Shown: positions 30,572 through 34,710 of the stretch, piece after piece
Numbering within the stretch: the stretch's first letter is position 1
How the letters are laid out: every line of letters begins with the position of its first letter
DNA from: Sphaerobacteraceae bacterium
GTDB lineage: Bacteria; Chloroflexota; Chloroflexia; Thermomicrobiales; UBA6265
Direction of reading: 5' to 3'
Assembly (NCBI GenBank): GCA_016781925.1
Contig: JADDPH010000049.1
Coordinates: 1-34,710, forward strand
DNA: 34,710 nt
Program-made: the position numbers and the translations under genes
The notes under the pieces: model-generated
What the model was told of the DNA's origin: nothing
The model's input: only the letters and a program-made list of their open reading frames with translations
Database searches by the model: none

Positions 30572-31780
30572 GTGCGACTCGGGCCCGATGGGTTCTTCCA
30601 ACTCACGTATTGCACGAACATCCATCCAAGCAACGGGTGGAACAGCGTGCTTGCGAACCTTCGTCGCTACGGGCTCCCGCTAAAGACCCGATTCGCCCCC
30701 GACGTACCGTTTGGGATCGGCCTCCGGCTTTCCGGCGAAGAGAGCCGCGAGCTGCTGGAGGGAACCAACCTTCCGGATTTCAAGTCGTTCCTTGATGAAC
30801 ATGGGCTCTACGTCTTCACGCTCAACGGCTTTCCCTATGGCCCCTTCCACCAGCAGCCTGTCAAAGCCGAGGTCCACGCGCCGGATTGGCGTGATGAGGA
30901 GCGCGTCCGCTATACGCTGAGGCTGGTTGAGATTCTGGCGACCCTTCTCCCTGCCGAGATGGACGGCGGCATCTCGACCAGTCCGCTCTCCTACGGCGCG
31001 TGGATCGATCAGAACGACCCACCCACGTGGGATCTCCTCGTCAAGAACGTAGTGCGGGTCGCTGCGGCGATCGCGCAGGTTCGGCAAGATCGGGGCAAGC
31101 TGATCCACCTCGACATAGAACCGGAGCCCGACGGGCTGCTCGGGACCTGCGCTGCGCTGACCGATTTCTACGAGACTCGGCTCCTTCCCCTGGGTGCTCC
31201 ACTCCTCGCGGAGGAGCTTGGCATCCCGCTCGCCGAGGCGCATGCCTGCCTCCTCGACCACATCCGGGTCTGCTTTGACGCATGCCACGTCGCGGTTGGC
31301 TACGAAGACCCATCCCAGGTACTCGACCGCTTCGCGCAAGTGGGAATCCGGGTTGGCAAGGTCCAGGTGAGTTCAGCCGTGAAGGTACTGTTGCCGGACG
31401 ATCACCACGTCCGGAGGGAGACGTCCACCTCGTTGGCGGCGTTCGCTGAGTCCACCTACCTCCATCAGGTCGTTCAGCGCAACCGAGACGGATCGTTCGT
31501 CCACTTCCCCGATCTTCCGGACGCCCTTCCCTCCATCTCCGACCCAGACGCGGCCGAGTGGCGGATCCACTTCCACGTCCCGGTCTTCGTCCAGCGTTAC
31601 GGGACTTTCGCCTCCACCCAGGACGACCTGCGGTCCGTGCTCGCGCTTCTGCGTGAGCGCCGATTCACCAACCACTTGGAGATCGAGACGTACACCTGGG
31701 ACGTGTTGCCGGCCGCGCTGAAGATGGATTTGCTCGATTCGATCGGTCGCGAGTACGCCTGGACCCTCGATGTCTTCTGA
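30572..31780 (+). CDS. eboE: EboE, sugar-isomerase-like TIM barrel protein
   Basis: 402 residues from GTG 30572 with AAGGAG at 30561-30566. The N-terminus FQLTYCTNIHPSNGW is the hallmark of ebo-cluster EboE. Metal-binding-like positions occur along the barrel: HLDIEPEPDG, FDACHVAVGYEDP, KVQVSSAVK, IHFHVPVF and LEIETYTWDVLP at the end, as in xylose-isomerase-type TIM barrels. The substrate is unknown. An alternative upstream start would extend into eboB and is unlikely. It overlaps eboC by 11 bases. Family assignment is firm by motif; function is only by association. Confidence 0.9.
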   Translation: MRLGPDGFFQLTYCTNIHPSNGWNSVLANLRRYGLPLKTRFAPDVPFGIGLRLSGEESRELLEGTNLPDFKSFLDEHGLYVFTLNGFPYGPFHQQPVKAEVHAPDWRDEERVRYTLRLVEILATLLPAEMDGGISTSPLSYGAWIDQNDPPTWDLLVKNVVRVAAAIAQVRQDRGKLIHLDIEPEPDGLLGTCAALTDFYETRLLPLGAPLLAEELGIPLAEAHACLLDHIRVCFDACHVAVGYEDPSQVLDRFAQVGIRVGKVQVSSAVKVLLPDDHHVRRETSTSLAAFAESTYLHQVVQRNRDGSFVHFPDLPDALPSISDPDAAEWRIHFHVPVFVQRYGTFASTQDDLRSVLALLRERRFTNHLEIETYTWDVLPAALKMDLLDSIGREYAWTLDVF

Positions 31781-32657
31781 GCGGGCGCTCCATTACCGGC
31801 ACCCGTGGTGGGGGCGCTTGCACGGGTATCTCGCCCTCGCGCGCGTGTCGAACAGTCCAACCGTGGTGAGTAACGTGCTGACTGGAGCGGCGCTTGGGGG
31901 CGCGCTCCGCCCGGACGGGGTTGTTGTGGCCCTTGCCGTGGCCATGGTCCTGTTCTACACGGCGGGCATGTATTTGAACGACTTGTGCGACTACGCGATT
32001 GATGTCCGAGAACGCCCTGGCCGGCCCTTGCCTTCCGGCTCCGTCTCCCGGAGTGCGGCTGGTGTCGGTGTTGTCGCGTTCTTCGCCGTTGGAAGTGCTC
32101 TGCTCTGGCTGGTCGGGACGGTGCCGTTTGGGACTGGCCTTCTTCTCATCGGCGTCATCGTCGTCTACGACCTGTGGCATAAGACCAATCCGCTCAGCCC
32201 GCTCCTCATGGCCGCAGCGCGTGCCCTGGTCTATGTCACGGCGTTCACCGCCTTCGCGTCCGTGCTCTCACGCTCGCTGATTGCCTGGGCGAGCCTGCTC
32301 TTCCTCTACGTGGTCGGTCTGACGTACATCGCCAAGACCGAAACCGGCCCACGGCTGACGGGATACTGGCCGGCGGTTCTGCTCTTCCTGCCGGCAATCG
32401 CCTTCGTAGCAGAAACCCCGGACATCAGGACCCTGCCCCTCCTCCTGCTTTTTGCTGGGTGGGTTGCCTACAGCGTCTCGTTCGTCTACCGGGCGGGTCA
32501 CCGGAGCGTTGGCCGTGCTATCGGGTACCTCATTGCTGGTATTGCGCTGCTTGACGCGCTGGCATTGGCGGTAGCCGGCTCAGGGATTGGGGTAGTCCTT
32601 GCGCTGGTCGCCTTCGGCTCGACGCTCTTCTTTCAGAGGTACATTAGGGGAACCTGA
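31770..32657 (+). CDS. eboC: EboC, UbiA-family membrane prenyltransferase-like protein
   Basis: 295 residues, about eight or nine hydrophobic segments, so an integral inner-membrane protein. The first aspartate-rich motif is N70-D71-x-x-D74-x-x-x-D78 (YLNDLCDYAIDVRERPGRP) and the second is weak (VVYDLWHKTNPLSP). UbiA enzymes transfer polyprenyl groups from diphosphates to aromatic acceptors using these aspartates and Mg2+. The start lies inside eboE (11-base overlap) and the next gene begins two bases after the stop. In ebo clusters this is thought to be the membrane component; the acceptor and prenyl donor are unknown. Confidence 0.9.
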   Translation: MSSERALHYRHPWWGRLHGYLALARVSNSPTVVSNVLTGAALGGALRPDGVVVALAVAMVLFYTAGMYLNDLCDYAIDVRERPGRPLPSGSVSRSAAGVGVVAFFAVGSALLWLVGTVPFGTGLLLIGVIVVYDLWHKTNPLSPLLMAAARALVYVTAFTAFASVLSRSLIAWASLLFLYVVGLTYIAKTETGPRLTGYWPAVLLFLPAIAFVAETPDIRTLPLLLLFAGWVAYSVSFVYRAGHRSVGRAIGYLIAGIALLDALALAVAGSGIGVVLALVAFGSTLFFQRYIRGT

Positions 32658-32659
32658 GC

Positions 32660-34039
32660 ATGCGGAAGACTGCCGTTCTCAACGTTGTTGGACTCACTCC
32701 CGATCTCCTCGGAGAGGCAACGCCGCGCTTGCGCGCGTTCGTCGACCGCGGCAAGTTGGCAACCGTGACGCCGACGTTGCCGGCCGTGACCTGCACGGCG
32801 CAGTCGACCTACCTGACCGGCACGCATCCGGATCAGCACGGGGTCGTCGCCAATGGCTGGTACTTTCGAGACGAGAGCGAGATCAAGTTCTGGCGGCAAT
32901 CCAATGCGCTCGTCCAGCGACCCAAAATCTGGGAGACGGCCCGGGCGCTTGACCCAACGTTCACCTGTGCCAACCTCTTCTGGTGGTACAACATGTATTC
33001 CTCGGTCGATTACTCGGTCACCCCGCGACCGATGTACCCAGCCGACGGCCGCAAACTTCCCGATATTTACACGCAACCAGCCGATCTGCGGCCGGCGCTC
33101 CAGGAGAAGTTTGGGCAATTCCCGCTCTTCAACTTCTGGGGACCGAACACCTCGATCCGTGCCACCCAGTGGATCGCGGACGCCGCGAAGTGGGTTGCGG
33201 AGCACTACGATGTGACCCTCACGCTCGTTTATCTGCCCCATCTCGATTACGGCCTTCAGCGCTTTGGACCCGACGATCCCCGGATGGCGGCGGAACTGCG
33301 AGAGCTAGACACCGTCTGCGGCGACTTGATTGACTTCTACCAGGCGCGAGACACCGAGGTGATTGTGCTCTCGGAGTACGGGATCGTGCCCGTCTCGCGT
33401 CCCATCCATCTGAACCGGCGGTTGCGGGAGCAAGGCCTGATCGCGGTGCGCGAGGAACTGGGCAGGGAGTTGCTTGACGCTGGGACAAGTGCCGCCTTTG
33501 CCGTGGCTGATCATCAGATTGCCCACGTGTACGTCAACGACCCGGCTCGCTTACCGGAGGTTCGCTCGCTGTTGCAGGAGACGGAGGGCGTCGCCGAAGT
33601 GCTAGACGAGGCCGGGAAGCGGGCGCACCATCTTGACCACCCCCGGTCCGGGGAGTTGGTCGCCCGCGCCGCGCCGGATGCCTGGTTTACCTACTACTAC
33701 TGGCTGGACGATCAGCGGGCGCCAGACTATGCACGGACGGTCGACATTCATCGCAAGCCCGGGTTCGACCCGGTCGAGTTGTTCCTCGACCCAACGCTCC
33801 GCCTGCCGAAGGCCAAGGTGGGCGTGACACTGCTCAAGAAGCAGCTCGGCTTTCGCTATCTGATGGACGTCATCCCGCTTGACGCGTCCCTCGTACGCGG
33901 CTCGCATGGCGTTCCAACAGCCCCGGGGGCAGGACCGCTGTTCGTGACCCAGCGGCCCGACTTCCTCGCAAGGTCAGAGATCGACGCAACCGATGTCTGT
34001 GGCTTGATCCTGAGCCACTTGCAGGGTGATGCTGGGTAA
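32660..34039 (+). CDS. eboF: EboF, alkaline phosphatase/nucleotide pyrophosphatase-superfamily protein
   Basis: 459 residues from ATG 32660. The superfamily core is recognisable: first metal Asp at about D15 (GLTPDLLG), nucleophile region T44/T46 (PAVTCTAQSTYLTG), THPDQHGVVANGW, and the C-terminal His in RGSHGVP. At the place where nucleotide pyrophosphatases have D..GH and SDHG, this protein has HLDYGLQRFGP and VLSEYGIVP, so one His, one Asp and one His ligand are replaced. No signal peptide is visible, so it is probably cytosolic. It ends the cluster; a palindrome follows 22 bases after its stop. Confidence 0.88.
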   Translation: MRKTAVLNVVGLTPDLLGEATPRLRAFVDRGKLATVTPTLPAVTCTAQSTYLTGTHPDQHGVVANGWYFRDESEIKFWRQSNALVQRPKIWETARALDPTFTCANLFWWYNMYSSVDYSVTPRPMYPADGRKLPDIYTQPADLRPALQEKFGQFPLFNFWGPNTSIRATQWIADAAKWVAEHYDVTLTLVYLPHLDYGLQRFGPDDPRMAAELRELDTVCGDLIDFYQARDTEVIVLSEYGIVPVSRPIHLNRRLREQGLIAVREELGRELLDAGTSAAFAVADHQIAHVYVNDPARLPEVRSLLQETEGVAEVLDEAGKRAHHLDHPRSGELVARAAPDAWFTYYYWLDDQRAPDYARTVDIHRKPGFDPVELFLDPTLRLPKAKVGVTLLKKQLGFRYLMDVIPLDASLVRGSHGVPTAPGAGPLFVTQRPDFLARSEIDATDVCGLILSHLQGDAG

Positions 34040-34060
34040 GAGCCTCCGGTGCTGGACTTA

Positions 34061-34084
34061 TTGAGGCGCCCGGCCGGGCGTCAA
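34061..34084. other. palindrome between eboF and the uracil-DNA glycosylase gene
   Basis: CGCCCGGCCGGGCG (34067-34080) is a perfect 14-base palindrome, framed by TTGA (34061) and TCAA (34081). As RNA it forms a 5-bp stem with GGCC loop; no T-run follows, so terminator function is doubtful. TATACT at 34103-34108 downstream could be a -10 for the glycosylase gene, though no strong -35 stands 17 bases ahead. Confidence 0.45.
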
Positions 34085-34088
34085 GCGG

Positions 34089-34710
34089 ATGGAAGGTCTC
34101 GCTATACTCACCGCCGCGAGTATGGTGGGCGACCTGGGGGATGGCGTGGGGAATGGGCAGGGTGCGGGCGAGCCGCAGGCGGTCATCGAACTGGAAGAGG
34201 TCGCGGCCGAGGTCAAGGTCTGCCCGAAGTGCGAGTTGGCCCGGACCCGGACCAACGCCGTCCCGGGAGAGGGCCATCCCAAGGCCCGGGTGATGCTGAT
34301 TGGAGAAGGGCCGGGCTGGCACGAAGACCGGCAGGGTCGCCCCTTCATCGGCAACGCCGGTAAGTTCCTCAACGAACTCCTCGCGAAGGCCGGCCTCCAG
34401 CGAGAGGACGTTTTCATCACCAACGTGGTGAAATGCCGGCCGCCGGGCAATCGAGACCCCCTGCCGGATGAGATGGCCGCCTGTGCGCCCTACCTTGAGC
34501 GGCAGATCGCGGCGATCGACCCTGAGGTCATTGTTACGCTGGGACGTTTCTCGATGTCCCGCTGGTTTCCGGGTGAGCGCATCTCCCGTATTCACGGGCA
34601 GCCGAAGCGTGAAGGCAGGCGGCTGATTGTCCCGATGTACCACCCCGCGGCGGCCCTGCACCAGGGGGCGCTCCGAGGGGCCATCGAGGAGGATTTTGCC
34701 AAGCTGCCGA
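34089..34710 (+). CDS. family 4 uracil-DNA glycosylase, 3'-truncated by window edge
   Basis: About 207 residues are visible. This excises uracil from DNA, the thermophile/actinobacterial Fe-S type. Motifs: CPKCELARTRTNAVPGEG holds the first two cluster cysteines, GEGPGWHEDRQGRPFIG is the family 4 active-site loop, NVVKCRPPGNRDP and MAACAPYL supply further cysteines, and MYHPAAAL is the C-terminal His motif. Starts at 34089 or 34122 are possible; the residues before CPKC are not conserved. If TATACT (34103) is its -10, the start would be 34122. The 3' end lies outside the window. Confidence 0.93.
   Translation, partial: MEGLAILTAASMVGDLGDGVGNGQGAGEPQAVIELEEVAAEVKVCPKCELARTRTNAVPGEGHPKARVMLIGEGPGWHEDRQGRPFIGNAGKFLNELLAKAGLQREDVFITNVVKCRPPGNRDPLPDEMAACAPYLERQIAAIDPEVIVTLGRFSMSRWFPGERISRIHGQPKREGRRLIVPMYHPAAALHQGALRGAIEEDFAKLP

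Overview
This is a GC-rich, densely coded bacterial chromosome segment. The core genes, codon bias and ribosomal-operon layout suggest a high-GC, Gram-positive-like or Chloroflexota (Thermomicrobia/Sphaerobacter-like) bacterium. That placement is an inference from sequence character; no marker in the window proves it.

Layout. (1) Positions 1-6917, + strand: the tail of the large ribosomal-protein/RNA polymerase operon, with adk (partial), map, rpmJ, rpsM, rpsK, rpsD, rpoA (TTG start), rplQ, truA, rplM and rpsI. It closes with a strong 21-bp bidirectional terminator. infA is missing from its usual place between map and rpmJ. (2) 7098-11260, - strand: nth (endonuclease III), a histidine phosphatase, an MBL-fold hydrolase, a P1-family N-terminal-nucleophile peptidase and an unrecognised probable barrel protein. 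(3) 11347-13145, - strand: a secreted protein with several SH3b domains and an M23 peptidase domain, broken by one in-frame TGA and one single-base frameshift. (4) 13493-23174, + strand: a pyrimidine gene set, pyrC-carA-carB-pyrK-pyrD-(cax, frameshifted)-pyrE. It starts from a near-consensus promoter with a short leader that holds a hairpin followed by T8, a 25-codon leader ORF ending on the pyrC start codon, and a segment complementary to the pyrC Shine-Dalgarno. pyrB and pyrR are not in the window. (5) 23258-27812: ligA plus a small coiled-coil-like protein on the - strand, divergent from a DnaQ-exonuclease/UvrC-N (GIY-YIG) fusion gene on the + strand. The divergent spacer carries a perfect GAAC-N4-GTTC palindrome, the Gram-positive LexA box pattern. 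(6) 28182-34039, + strand: a tightly overlapping ebo cluster, eboD - unknown 111-aa protein - eboB - eboE - eboC - eboF. (7) 34089-end: a family 4 uracil-DNA glycosylase, cut by the window edge.

The most interesting region is the ebo cluster. Ebo genes are known from cyanobacteria, proteobacteria, bacteroidetes and eustigmatophyte plastids, where they are linked to export or traffic of an unidentified metabolite (for example scytonemin precursor in Nostoc). Here the cluster has no recognisable EboA; a short unknown protein occupies a slot inside the operon, and EboF has lost most canonical metal ligands of the nucleotide-pyrophosphatase fold. Second in interest are the candidate SOS operator shared by ligA and the DnaQ-UvrC fusion, and the putative attenuator/leader-peptide control of pyrC.

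Two genes (M23 peptidase, cax) are each restored by adding one C or G to a short C/G run, so sequencing error should be excluded before calling them pseudogenes.
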